Assembly: GCA_037447655.1 (NCBI GenBank)
Contig: JBBHKE010002049.1
Span: forward strand, 1-64,000
Direction of reading: 5' to 3'
Length of the DNA: 64,000 nucleotides
DNA from: Zygnema cylindricum
Taxonomy: Eukaryota; Streptophyta; Zygnematophyceae; Zygnematales; Zygnemataceae
Shown: positions 1-13,466 of the stretch, piece after piece
How the letters are laid out: every line of letters starts with the position of its first letter
Numbering within the stretch: the first letter of the stretch is position 1
Notes under the pieces: model-generated
The model's database searches: none
What the model was told of the DNA's origin: nothing
The model's input: the letters and a program-made list of their open reading frames with translations, nothing else
Program-made: the position numbers and the translations under genes

Positions 1-256
1 GAGAGAGAGTTCTAAAGAGAGAGAGAAAAAGAGTGCTGGAGAGAGAGAGAGGAGAGGAGGGAGAGAGGATAGAGAGAGAGGAGAGAAGAGAGCTAGAGAG
101 AGAGAGAGAGCTAGAGAGAGGGAGAGAGCTTGATAGAGAGAGAGAGAGCAAGAGAGAGAGAGAAAGAGCGCTAGAGACAGAGGGAGAGCTAGAGAGAAAG
201 AGAGGGGGGGAGAGAGAGAGAGAGATATAGAGAGAGAGAGAGAGATAGAGAACTAT
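1..256. repeat. (GA)n array
   Basis: Degenerate GAGA repeat on the plus strand, in the intron after TEB exon 15. Open frames of Glu/Arg here are only translated repeat. Confidence 0.95.
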
Positions 257-262
257 TTTTAC

Positions 263-325
263 CATTTCTGATTTTCCCAGCGAGCATATTGTTGACTCGC
301 CGTTTCCCTTGGGCATCTCCTCCTC
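263..325 (-). CDS. TEB: TEB exon 15 (last exon in window)
   Basis: 63 nt between an AAAATAG acceptor and a GTAAAA donor, with phases that fit exon 14. It reads [20 protein letters not shown] then NG. This resembles the QRRxxxGLAKKIKNGA segment at the end of the TEBICHI helicase part. The intron beyond runs into the (GA)n array at the window edge, so the central and polymerase regions lie outside. Confidence 0.75.
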
Positions 326-764
326 CTATTTTACGATGTCAAATATGAAAATAAGGTGATTATGATTTATGATTACGATTACGATTGATTTATGATTTAT
401 GGTTATGATTATGATAATTATGATTAATTTCCATTGGAGGCTTTATCAATTAATTAATTTATTTTTCAATTTATGAAGGTTTTATTTTTAGTTTAGGAAC
501 AAGACCTACTAAACAATATAAGTTATTAGTTTATAAATTCTTAAAATATAAGCATTATTTTTTTAATAGGAAATATTCATATTCTGACAACATTCGAATC
601 CAAAAGATGAGACAAAAAAAAAATGCTATACCCACGCCACCAGTTTGGGGGGGCAAAGAAAGGGGGGCAGAGGGAGGGGGAGGGAGAGGGGAGAGGGGAG
701 AGGGGGATCAGTGCGGAAGAGACAACAGTCAGAAGAGTCAAAGAGGAGATCAGAGGAGAGAAAT

Positions 765-824
<60 letters not shown>

Positions 825-3800
825 AAAGAGGGAGAGAAAGAGATACCTGCCGCCTCCATTGCCTTAGAAAGTTCCCCCGGGGTTGCCTCTGCCACGGCCT
901 GCAGTGTACGGAATCCCGCCTTGTAGAGGGCCCTGGCCCGGGCTCCCTGAAAAACACACAATTATAAACAAAAAGTCCTCATTTAACCCCAATTAAGCCC
1001 AATTTTATTCCAATTAAGCCCCAGTTTAACCCAATTTAGCCCCAAGATAATCTTAATTTTAAGCAATTTTACCCCAACCCAAGTTAATCCCAATTTAACC
1101 AAAATTTAACCCCACTATAAAGCCTAAACTAGCCCTAATTTAACTCCAAGTCATAGTGTTGCCTACCATAATTGTACCATAATCGTACCATAATTGTACC
1201 ATAACCATACTTTAATAATTGTACCATAATCATACTGTAATTGTACAGTAATTGTATCGTAATCATACTTTAATAACCATATCATAATTGTGCCATAATC
1301 ATACTGTAATAACTGTACTGTAATCATACCAAAATCATACCGTAATTGTACCAAAATCATACCGTAATTGTACCCAAATCATACCGTAATTGTACCAAAA
1401 TCATACCGTAATTGTACCATAATTGTACCGTAATTGTACCGTATTTGCACCATAATTGTACCGTAATTGTACTGTAATAATTGTACCGTGATCTTACTGT
1501 AAGTGTACTGTAATTGTACTGTAATTGTACTGTAATTGTACCATAATCATACCATAACCGTGCCGTAATTGTACCATAATCGTACCGTAATCATACTATA
1601 ATTGTACTGTATTTGTACCCTAATCATACTGTAATTGTACCATAATTGTACCAAAATCGTACCATAGTCGTACCGGAGATTTCCGGTCAGGCGTATCGGC
1701 AAGTGTCGGCCTTCGCTCGGTATGATAGTACGATATGTACTGGGAGTATATCGGACATCTCTATATAAACTTTTTTAGCTAAACATTATTTTTTTAGCGT
1801 AGACTTCACCGTTAAATGTTCCATTGACTTTGGAGACATAAATGCGTTTTTTTCCGTACATAAAATTCTACATGCGTTTTTTTCGTGCGTGGAATTCTAA
1901 TTGCAATTTTTTCGTGCATACAATTCTAAATACATTTTTTTGTGCACACGATTCTAAATGAGTTGTTTCCATGCATACATATCTTAATGCGGTTCATACA
2001 ATTCTCAACAAGATGGCTCACATACCTACACTGCCCATCTTTATTAACGTTAAGGATTTACTAGTGTTGATGCGAAATTAGAATATATAATACTAATTTA
2101 GTATTATAATACATTTAAATTGATATATTTATATAATATATAACAACAATTTAGTGCAAGGAGACGTGGCAGATTGTTGTCCACTTCTTTAAATAGTGTT
2201 GTTAACACTTTTACAATTTTCAGCCAAAAAAAGTCGCGACCAAATTAGTGTTATTAACTCCCGTAACATGGGCAGTATAGTACTTAACGAAAATGAGTAC
2301 AAACGCGGTACAATAGTAAAAATACAGCAAAAAAAGGGCTAAAAGTACGCGGAAAACACATAACAACCGTAATATTATAATCTAAATGGTCGTCGATTGG
2401 TTAGACACAATGTGTGAGAGTTTATGAACCAAACAAAAAATAAATGTACCGTACCGCAAAACCGAAAGTACCGGTAGCTCTCAATCTTTGCTCACCCGGT
2501 CCATGTTGGACCACAGTATATAGGACAAAATGTGATTTGGTACACAACACTACCGGTTAAACTGATTTTACTCTCAACCCTGATTTAACTAAAACCACAT
2601 TCTCTTTTTGTTAAAACAGTATTTTTGAACTAAAATGGCTCATCTTTTTTGAACTAAAATGGCTCACCTTTTTTGAACTAAAAGGACTCATCTTTTTGAA
2701 CCAAAACGACCCGCCTTTTCGATCTAAAATGACTTATCTTTGAAGGAAATTCATCTTTTTGAAATATAACAACTCACCTTTTGAAACAAAATGAGTCAAA
2801 AAAAAAACTAAAAAACAAAAAAAAAATGAAATTAAACGATTCATCTTTTTGAACTAAAACAACTCATCTTTTTGAACTACAAACTCATCTTTTCGAACCA
2901 AAAACGAACCATGTATTTGAATTAAATCGACACGACTTTTGAACTAAAAACGACTCACCTTCACAAACGGTATCTCCGTCAACTCCACAATTTCGCTTCG
3001 AACTCCAAAAGAAACTCGACTTTGAAACTTTGAAAAAAGTGCTTCAAGATCTTGCCATCCCAACCTCTCACAAAAAGACGTAACCATATTCGCAAACCTT
3101 CCGGAACATTCCTGTAATCCTTGAATTGTCCCTTTTGGAACACGAAAAATCTCGCAAACCTCCGAAAGAGGCGTTTCCTGCAAAAAAAGATGCACGTTTT
3201 ACCGTTATTAGTGTGGTTCACTGTGTTTCTGGAACTAAAAGAGAGAAAAAAGGCTACAAAAACGCTAATTGATACAAAATTTTGTCCAGAATTGTTCCTG
3301 TAAAGCTTTAATCGGCGGATCGGCCCGAATCTTTTTGTTCTTTTGGAAAATTAAAACCTTTACAAAGCTCCAAAAGAGGCGTTTCCTGATAAACAAGATG
3401 CACTGGTACCATTATTAGTGTGGTTAACTGAGTTCATAAACTAAAAACCCAAACCAAAAAAGGTCTACCAGAGACAAATAAAAGCTTATGAAGCTTAAAA
3501 AAGTTTAAAAAGACATGTATTTTGTACAAATTTAAAAAAAAATCTTTCTTTTTTTTCTTTCGTTTTCAAAAAACTTACTTGAACAACTTTCGAAAGTATG
3601 AGAGCGACGTAAAATCGTCGACAAACTCTCAATCTCTCCTCCACCGAAAGTTTTTTTGCCTCTCTCGGGTCCCTATTGGAAACGGAAATCGTAGTTCCAT
3701 GTGCTCCGTTTAACGGATTCCGTACTTCGCGACATTTTGTCATTGTCCTTATGGGCCATTTTCACAAAAGGTCGACATCCCACTGATTCCTACCATCTTT

Positions 3801-6800
3801 AAATAGTAAAAAAAACAAACAAAAAAATCTCAGAATACGAAGTAAAGAAAAGAGAGGTAGAGGGAAGAAAAAAAAGAAACAGGTGGGAGGGGAGGGGGAG
3901 AGGGGTGACAATAATATATTGACATTAAAAAAGTCTGATTCCTCACTCTATTTCACCATCTTTAAATTAAGAAAAAAAAAGGGAAGAACAAAAAATGAGA
4001 AGGGAGATTATGTTGAAATCCACATTCAGGAGTTTCTTCTCTATTTTAAATATCTATTTAAAAAGATTCTAACTTGAGCTTTTTGTTTGATTGAAAAACA
4101 AAATAAAAAAAAAAAGGAGAAAAAAAAAGAAGAAGAAAAGAATAAAAAAAGAACAAAAAGCGGGGATGGATTTTCTAGTTTTTGAAAAAAAAAAAAAAAA
4201 AGTGGTAAGGGGAAAAAAAAAAGTGGTAAGGGAAAAAAAAAATTACCTGTTCTAGAGGAGAAAGTTCCATAAAAATTTTATAATAAAGACTCCAATCAGG
4301 TTCCAATTCCATATAAATGGGAGTTACCTGAAAATTAAAAAGAAAGCCTCAAAAAACAATCACAAAAAAAAATAAAAATAATAACCTTCGAAAAAAATAG
4401 TGGAGGCTTGCAAGAATTTAAAAATTATGAGACTCTCTAAATGACATACTTTTCAATTTTTTCAGTGAATACTTAATTTGTTCCTTAATATAAAACAAGT
4501 CTAAGATGATAAAAAACCCTAAAAAAATTGTTCATACACCTATGAACCGTAAACTAGAAAATCAACCCAATAAACCCAATAAATATACCAAAAAAATTGT
4601 AATTTGTTCATGAAATTGTAATTTGCTTCCCCTACCCATAAAATTATAATATGTTCATATACCCGCAAACCGATAAAAATCATAAACCTGTTTATATACC
4701 CATATTAACCAACAAAGGAAAGAAAACATATATCCGTATATACATATATCTATACACATACATATACATATACATACATATATACATATATACAAGTATA
4801 TATACATATATATACATATATATGCATATATATAACACACACAAACATGTTTATACACCATACCTGTTACTATACCCATAACAAAAATCCAAAATATATA
4901 CCTGATATTTCTCGGAAATTGTACCTGATAAAGTTAAATATAAATCCAAACATACATATATATGTATTAAATATAAATGTGCACATACCATATTTAGTGT
5001 TATTATACCCATAATGAAACTCCAAAATTGTAACTGGATAAATCCAAATATAGATATATACTACCAGTTAATATAAATCCAAATATGCATATATATATAT
5101 ATATATGTGTGTGTGTAGAAACCATATTTAGTGTAATTATAACCATAATAAAACTCCAAATTTGTACCTGATAAAGTAAATGTAAATCCGAAGATAAAAC
5201 GAATCCTTCCCTGGCGGAGACCAAATCTTCGAAAACTTTAAGAGATTCCTCGGGACTTAGAGAACTTCCGAAAGAAGCTTTCCCTAAAGGGGTACAATTA
5301 TACATTTGACTTTGTTCCTCCCACTCCAAAAATCTCTCTTTGCAAAGCCATCGGAGAGCCTCCACTGCCGATCTTCCCACCTGACACTTTATTTAGGGTT
5401 TTAAGGGCTATTTCCAGGGTTTTCCTAGGGTTTTTATCTAGGGTTTTTGGAGTCTTTTAGAGTTTTTTGAAGTTTTCTAGAGAGGGAGAGCCATCATATT
5501 GCTTCCTCGGAGGGAGGGAGGGAGAGAGAGAGAGAAAGAGAGAGAGATAGCGAGAGAGAGCAAGAGGGAGAGAGAGACATGCTAGGATCGAAAATTCCAC
5601 ACAAATACTTCATCTTTTTTTTTTTTTTTCTCACACCCAAAAAAGGTGAAACAAGTGACAGGGAAAAAAAGTGGAAAAAGTGGAAAAAGTGAAAAACGTC
5701 GGAAGGTGGAAAAACTGGAAAATACTTTTGGAGAAGAGGGGGTGATTATGCTGAAGCATAGAGAAAATTGAGATGAGTGAGAGAAAAAAAGCCATTAAAA
5801 CAACTTCTAATCGGATTAAATAGTTTGAACTCAAAATTTGAAGGAAGACAGCAATTTCGGAGAAATATCGAACAGTTTATGTTAAAAAAACAACAATTTT
5901 GAAGAAATATCTATTGATTTATTGTCTTATCTAACACATACAAAAGAAAACGGTTCACTTAGACAAACATTTTTTATCCCGTTCCAAAAACTAATAGTTT
6001 ACATAAACCACAGATTTCCATAACAAATAAAATTGGCAAAATCGTCAAAACAATGACGTGTTTATACACTTCAATTTTTTTCCCAAGAAACTCAACCTTT
6101 AGGTTCTTTTCTTTCTAAAAAAACTAAGTGAAGTCGAACAAAAAATTTGATAGAAAGCGAACAAAAAGAGAAAAATTGAGCAAAATTTTGAAACAAAACT
6201 TCAAACGAGAACTTGTACAGAAAGTGAACAAAAACTTGAATTAAAGCGTAAATAAAAACCAGAAAAAAATCTTGAACAAAACCTTGAAACAAAAACTTGA
6301 ACAAAACTTCAAACAAAAACTTTGAACAAAAACTTCAAACAAAAACCTGAAAAAAAACTTCAAACAAAAACCTGAAAAAAAACTTCAAACAAAATTGCAA
6401 AACGAAAACTTAAAACAACATCTTTGAAACAAAAACCTCAAAAACAAAAATTTCAAAAAGCAAAAACCTCAAAAAAAACAAAAACCTGAAAAAAAAAACT
6501 CAAAACAACAAGGACAACTCGAACCGAACAAACAAACAAAACCGTAAAAAACCAAACGTACACTCTCTCCCTTCGTATCGATTCCGGCTCGTCCGGCTCT
6601 TCCCGCCATTTGTCGATATTTTGTCGAATCGATAAAATCTCTCCCAATTCTCGGGCCTCGAAAAATAACTCTTCTTGCCGGAAGGTTTACTCCGGCCGCG
6701 AGAGTAGAAGTCGCGGTGAGGACTCTTACCACTCCTTTTCGAAAACAGGATTCCACTACCTCTCTCTCCTCCACCTGCAAATACAATAATGGGAGAGAAC

Positions 6801-7138
6801 ATCATCATATGATAATGGGGACATTCCTTTCACTTATTTCCTCTTCCTATCTCCCTTTTCCCTTCTCCACCCCTCCCTCCATCCACTCCTCTCCCTCCCT
6901 CCCCTCCCTCCGTCTCTCCCTCGCTCTCTCTATCCTCCACCTTGAGAATAAGACCGTCAGAGAAAATATATGAACTAAACCATAAATAACTAAAAAAATT
7001 TAAAAAGTAAAATACGTTTTCATTGACAGTTTATTATACATGCTTTAATTACTCTTAACAGTAATCCACAAGACGGGATAGCAATTTCATCATCGTCGGT
7101 AAGATCCAAAGATGATATGATCATTTTTAATATTCCAG

Positions 7139-7201
<63 letters not shown>

Positions 7202-9211
7202 CTTCTATAATGGTTTTGAAAATGATGTAGTCATTTCTATTAACATTATTCCAGCAATAATTAAAGATAAACAAATAAATAAATATATATATATACATAC
7301 ATATACATATATATACATATATACATATATACATATATATGTATATTGTATATATCGTCTATATTGTTTTTTACCGTAAGGCCAGCGTGGTGGTAAGCAA
7401 CTCCTGAGGGAAGAGTGAGAGCCAATGTGACATCAAGTCCCGCGGGAGATTTTTTTAATTCCTCCACTGCCTCATTTCCATCTCTAAAACCCTCCTCTGT
7501 AGATGATGTTTCCTGTCGTTTTACGGAACTGAACGGAGGAAGGAAACGAGCTACATGCTTTGCAACAGTTTCGCATGCCTGTCGAGAGGGACAAAAAACT
7601 AACACGGAATGTCCTTCACTAACAACCTGCATAAGAATGTGATACACAAAAAAGTTAGGATTTTAAATGGAAGGAGGAATGTTTGGAGGAAGCTTTGGAT
7701 GTCGGTTTCTCAGTAGAGTCGAGTTTTGAAGGGAAAGAATATAAAAGGAATCACCATCTGGATGAGAAAATGTAAAAAGAGACTAATGAAAAGCATTATA
7801 CATCTGACTGAGGATGTGATGTTTGCCTGTCTGAATGTCGTCACGATTCAGAATATTACGATGCTATGATGTTAAGATGTTATGATGTTATAGCGTTATG
7901 ATGTTGTGTTATGATGTTATGATGTTATGATGTTATGATGATATGATGTTATGATGTTATGATGTTATGATGTGATGATGTTATAATGTTATGATAGTAC
8001 GACTTTACAATTTCAGAATATTATGATTTTATGATGTTACGATGTGAAAATGCTGTAATGTCATAGTAGTATAATATTATGATTTTAAGATATTACGATA
8101 ATGGTGTCATGATAATATGATATTATGAGTGATGATGTGATAATATTTGCTCCTAAATGTTTAGATGTGAACACGTTTAGATGTTTTGATGTTTCGATGT
8201 CTACATATTATTATCTTAGAAATTTAAACATCCGAATGTACACCTTCAAATATTCCAATGTGCATAACAACAAATGTCTACACACAAAGGTATTTAGATT
8301 TCTCAAAGGCATTCGGCAGAGCAAACCTTATGAAAAGCTTCGTAAGCTTAAATTAGATGCTTAGATTTTCAGTATCAACAAAAATCTTCGAATGTTCAGA
8401 TGTCTACAATCTGACATCTCTAGATAAAAAGAAATTTGACTTTCTATTAGATACTTGATTACAAATTAAAATCTCAATCAGAAATTTAGTAGAAACATAG
8501 ATTTCAAATTAGAAATTTGATCAGAAATTGGGATTTCTATTTGATATTTAATACGAAATTGAAATATTAAATAGATATTTGATTATAACTTTATATTGAA
8601 CTTAGATATTCAACAGAACAAACCTCGTGACAAAGCTCCGTGAGATGATCCGGATCTTTCCCACCGAAATCAGAATTTGCTCTCAAAGTTCGAATTAATT
8701 GATGTTGACAATCATAAATATTGGGACCCACTTTAATAAATTCCTCTAAAGGAACTGGACGAAAAGTGGTTTCATACAAAGAAGCCTGCAAAAATAAAAA
8801 CACCTCCCTTACCGTAACTAGAATGCATTTTTTCTTATTTTGAAGCACCTGTTATTAAGCCTTGGGGACTAGTATAGAAGAATGGAAAAAAATGGATACA
8901 TTATATTGAGCACGTTAATTTTTAAGTATTCGACATTGATAGTAAATGTATTCCAAGGGATTTTAAGACCATTTAAATAAAATGGTAAAGACATTTTTCA
9001 TTTATGGCTAAATTTGTTTCGTACACATTAATGAGGAAATAGGAGCAGAAAAAAATGGGACAGAAAATATTGACAAACAGTCACTATTTTTCTCTATTAA
9101 TAAGTGGGAACCACGCATTTTTTTTTGCCAGTTTTGCTTTATACATACGATGAATTCCCACTTCTTGTTTCTACTTACTGAGAGATAGAGATGAGAGAGC
9201 GAGAGAGAGAT

Positions 9212-9247
<36 letters not shown>

Positions 9248-10505
9248 GCCTCGAAACTTCATGGAAAAAAAGAGCCACAACAAAGCAAAACAGAAAAAAA
9301 AAAAAAACCACTCACATGAAGCCATTTGGCAACGGCGGAAACATTCGGCATTGTTGCACTCATCCCCACAATTTGCAATCCCTCTCCCTCCTCACTTTTC
9401 CCACTACTTTGACCAGGAGTGGTTCCTCCCGATAAATTATTATTCGCAGGACTTCCCTCTCCTGCGACCGATTTCGGAGACTTTGTCCCGTTTTGATTTC
9501 GGATATATTTTACTTTTTTCGCCGGACTGTCTCCTACTCCTCCTCCCCCTGCTGCATATCTTAATTTAGTGAGAAGAAGTTCCAAAAGGTACCCACGGTC
9601 TTTATCGCCAACCTGTCAATAAATTCAAAGATATAAATAAAAAAAATCAAAACCAAATAGGGTTTTTCAGTGTTTTAAACAACAGAGTGCTATTCGGGCA
9701 GATTTCCACTTTGCCAAACGGAGTTTGGGGGAAAAAATATACATATAATTCATAACTTAACATCTTTAATTTCAAAAACCTCAACACTCTTTTAATTTCA
9801 AAAATCAAAGCAATGTTTATCTTCACAACGACTCATACTCAAAAAAGAATTTATTTACAACCAAATAAAGAAGGTTTATTTCGTTACAACTCTAATTCCC
9901 TAAAAAGCAATTAATAATAACAATGTGTCTTTCCAACTCATTTTCTGAAAAAACCCATTTGATCACAACTTATAACAGCATCTATTTCTTAGCAACTCAT
10001 ATTCCAGTAAATCTTTCATTCATAATTATTAACAATGTCTACATCTTTACAGCTTCTTTACAACAACTAATTTTTTTTAGAAATAACTGTTCATAATTAT
10101 TAACAATGTCTACATCTCTACAGCTTCTTTTACAACAACAACATTTTTTTGAAACATTCATACAACAACTTTAACATTTTTTGAAAAAAAATGTTCATAA
10201 CTTACCATATGCAATTCGTCGATTACAATAATCGCTATTTCCGATAATCTCCCTTCTTCGAGTAATCGATTTACAAGCGAATTCGCCTTTTCGATTGTAC
10301 AAATCGCAAGGGAAGTATCCGGAGGGAGAGACCCTCCTCCTTGAGTTCCGAAAAAATTTCGAACTTTTTTTCCGAGTGGTTCCAAAAGGAGCTCCATATG
10401 CTCCGCCTGCAAAAATCAAAACCCCGAAAAAAAAACTGAAATTGAAATCAAAATGAGAAAAAAAAATAGAAAAGAACAGAAAGGAGCAAAAAATTGTAAA
10501 AAAAG

Positions 10506-10537
<32 letters not shown>

Positions 10538-10577
10538 AAAAAAGACATGTAAACTAGAAAAAAGAAAGAGGGAAAAA

Positions 10578-10625
<48 letters not shown>

Positions 10626-12340
10626 AAGGTAAAAAAGAAAAAAGAAAAAAAACAGACCATAAGAATTAAAACGACCTCGCACAGAGAAAAGGAAGCACCA
10701 GGCTTCCGACCCCATATTCACTTTAAAAGAATCTCACCAATTAAACTACATTGAGAGAGAGAGAGAGTAAGAGTGAGAATGAGAGAAAGAGTGTGAGAGA
10801 GGAGAAGAGTGAGAGAGAGAGAGAGAGAGAGTTTGAGCTCAAAAGGGAGAGTTCAGTCTTTGAGAAGTAAAGAAAGGAGCAAAAAAAGTTCTTAAATGAG
10901 AACCAACAAGGTGTTTAAAAATTTACATATGAAAAATACTGTACTAACCCTTAAGGCATCGCGAGTATCTAAAAGTAATTCTAACGTCCCTCTAGGAGTA
11001 ACGTGGATTGATAAAGAAAAAAACTAAAACTGAAACAAAATCTACAAAAAGAAAATAAAATCAAAAGAGAAAAAAAAAAACAAAAGAAAAAAAAAAAAGG
11101 GGGGGGAAAAGAAGAAACGAAAAAAAAACAAAATCAAAAACAAAACAAAATCTATGACTTAATGAATCTGCAAATTATGGACCCTCGAAGAGACGTCCGG
11201 ACAATTTACTATATTGATTAGATTCTAACTTATGTAGTAAATTAACTAAGGGTTGTAAAGTAATGAAGGTACAAAAAAACTATGGCTTGGGCGCACAAAT
11301 GTATAGACAAGTGATTGAGCGAAAAAAAAAAAAACAAAAAAAAAACAATGGAAAGGAAAAAAGTGACAGGTGTCACCTGCCACTGCAACCGGCAGTGACA
11401 GCCGAAAAGGACAGACAAGTAAAGTAGAGGAAGTAGGCCTACATGATATATTTATATATATGCACATATATATGAATATATATACATATATATGTATATA
11501 TACATATACATATATGTATATATATAATACATATATATAGATGTAAAGATAAACATAGATATACTGTTTGTGAAATGATTCAAGTCGAGCTTGTTTGTTT
11601 TTTTCATTTTCTTGGGAATTGTTTGTTTTGACATGATTTAGATCGTGTTTTTTTTTTTTTTTATTTAAAGAAAGTCTTTTTTTCTTCTTTTTAACAATTT
11701 GTTAAACGAATTAATGTTCAAAATACATAGTTTACTAATTTGAATATTGAATAAATTACCTTTTGAACACCACTTTAGAATCCATAGACATTTCTTTTTG
11801 AAATTATCAATTTACACCATTTTATCAATTCTTAGGGTTTTATCAATTTATAGATTTTTTTCAAAAAGCAAAATCTTCAATTTAAAACCATAATGTATAG
11901 GAAATCGGATATTTCATTCAAATGTTTATTTCAAAAATATAAATAAATAAACAACTATTTTACCTTCTTCACTTCAAAAAATTCAAAAAAGTAACTTCGC
12001 AGAAAAAAAAACATTTTTCTTAAGGAAACACCTCTACCAATATTCTTTGAAAAAAAAAATCTGGGAATCTTAAGAACTCCTCCCCTCCCCTCTCCCACCC
12101 ACTCCTGCCCTCCAAAAAAAAAGTAAGCAAGACAAAAAATTTATAATGTTTTTACAACTCAGATTTTTTGATTTCGGTTAATGCAAAAAAAAAACAAAAA
12201 AAAAAAAAACTTACCTTGTAGAAGCACAATAGACAAGATTCCTTCCTTCCAAAACTCCCTCTTGCTTCAAACATTCCACCTAAAAAAAGGAAATGGTTTT
12301 TCTATATGAATAATATATTAATATACATATAAACAAAAAG

Positions 12341-12382
<42 letters not shown>

Positions 12383-12802
12383 CATATGCATTATTATGAT
12401 AGAGCAGGCATATATATATATTATGTATTTATTTTATTACATTTATACATAATATATATATAGCATTATTATTATTATATATATCACATTACATATATAA
12501 TTTCACATTACAATACATATTACATATGACATATATGTATTAATACATATATGTATTATTAATATTATGTGCATGTATATATATATTATGTATATATATA
12601 TATATATGACATATATAATATATATATTATATGTATTATTAAATATGCATATATATATATATATATACAGTATACACATATATATTAATATTACAGTTAT
12701 ACATATATATATGTATATATATAAGACATACAATATATACACATATATATTATTATATATATTATGTATACATATATAAGTATATACATAATAATATATA
12801 TA

Positions 12803-12860
<58 letters not shown>

Positions 12861-13427
12861 GAATATAATATACATGTATATAATACATATACGTACATAT
12901 GTATATACATATATGTATATATATGCATTAAATGTATGTATGTGTAATATACATGTAAAATATATGCAATGTGTATGTAAATATATATGTAATACATATG
13001 TAATCCACATGTAATACATATGTAATATATATGCAATACATATGTGATATATATGAAATACATATGTAATATATATACAAATATATGTGTTTTTATCTCC
13101 ATATGAAGAAAGTGAAAGTAAAAGCAAACACCTTCGCTTTTAACAACTGCAATATTGCAAAATAAGCAGCAAAAAGAAAAATCTGAAAACTAAGAAAAAA
13201 AAACATGAAAAAAGAAATTTTGAAAACGAAATGGAAAAAAAAATCTGAAAAAAAAAAATTGTGTCAAACCGCCTCGATTACATACAGAGAAGGAAATATA
13301 ATAATAATAATTATAACAATAAGATCTCAATGCTTCTAATATCAAATGTAATTTCGGATAAATTAACAATCGGTTTGTTATCCTCGCCAAATTTCAGACT
13401 ACAGGACAAAAGAATCAATACGGAGTT

Positions 13428-13466
<39 letters not shown>

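Noticed and set aside
33-230. Glu/Arg-rich open frame
   Set aside because: Translation of a GA microsatellite; no start context or domain.
1150-1680. Regular repeats as a CRISPR array
   Set aside because: An 11-bp degenerate minisatellite without spacers, in a eukaryotic intron.
10680-10745. tRNA-like sequence on the minus strand (TAGTTTAATTGG with GGTCGGAAGCC)
   Set aside because: Resembles A and B boxes, but no acceptor or anticodon stem can be formed; at most a decayed SINE head.
10930-11005. Open stretch [17 protein letters not shown] as the missing Walker A exon
   Set aside because: No GKS/GKT and no similarity to the expected helicase segment.
12503-13127. Tyr/Ile-rich open frames on both strands
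   Set aside because: Translated TATACA microsatellite.
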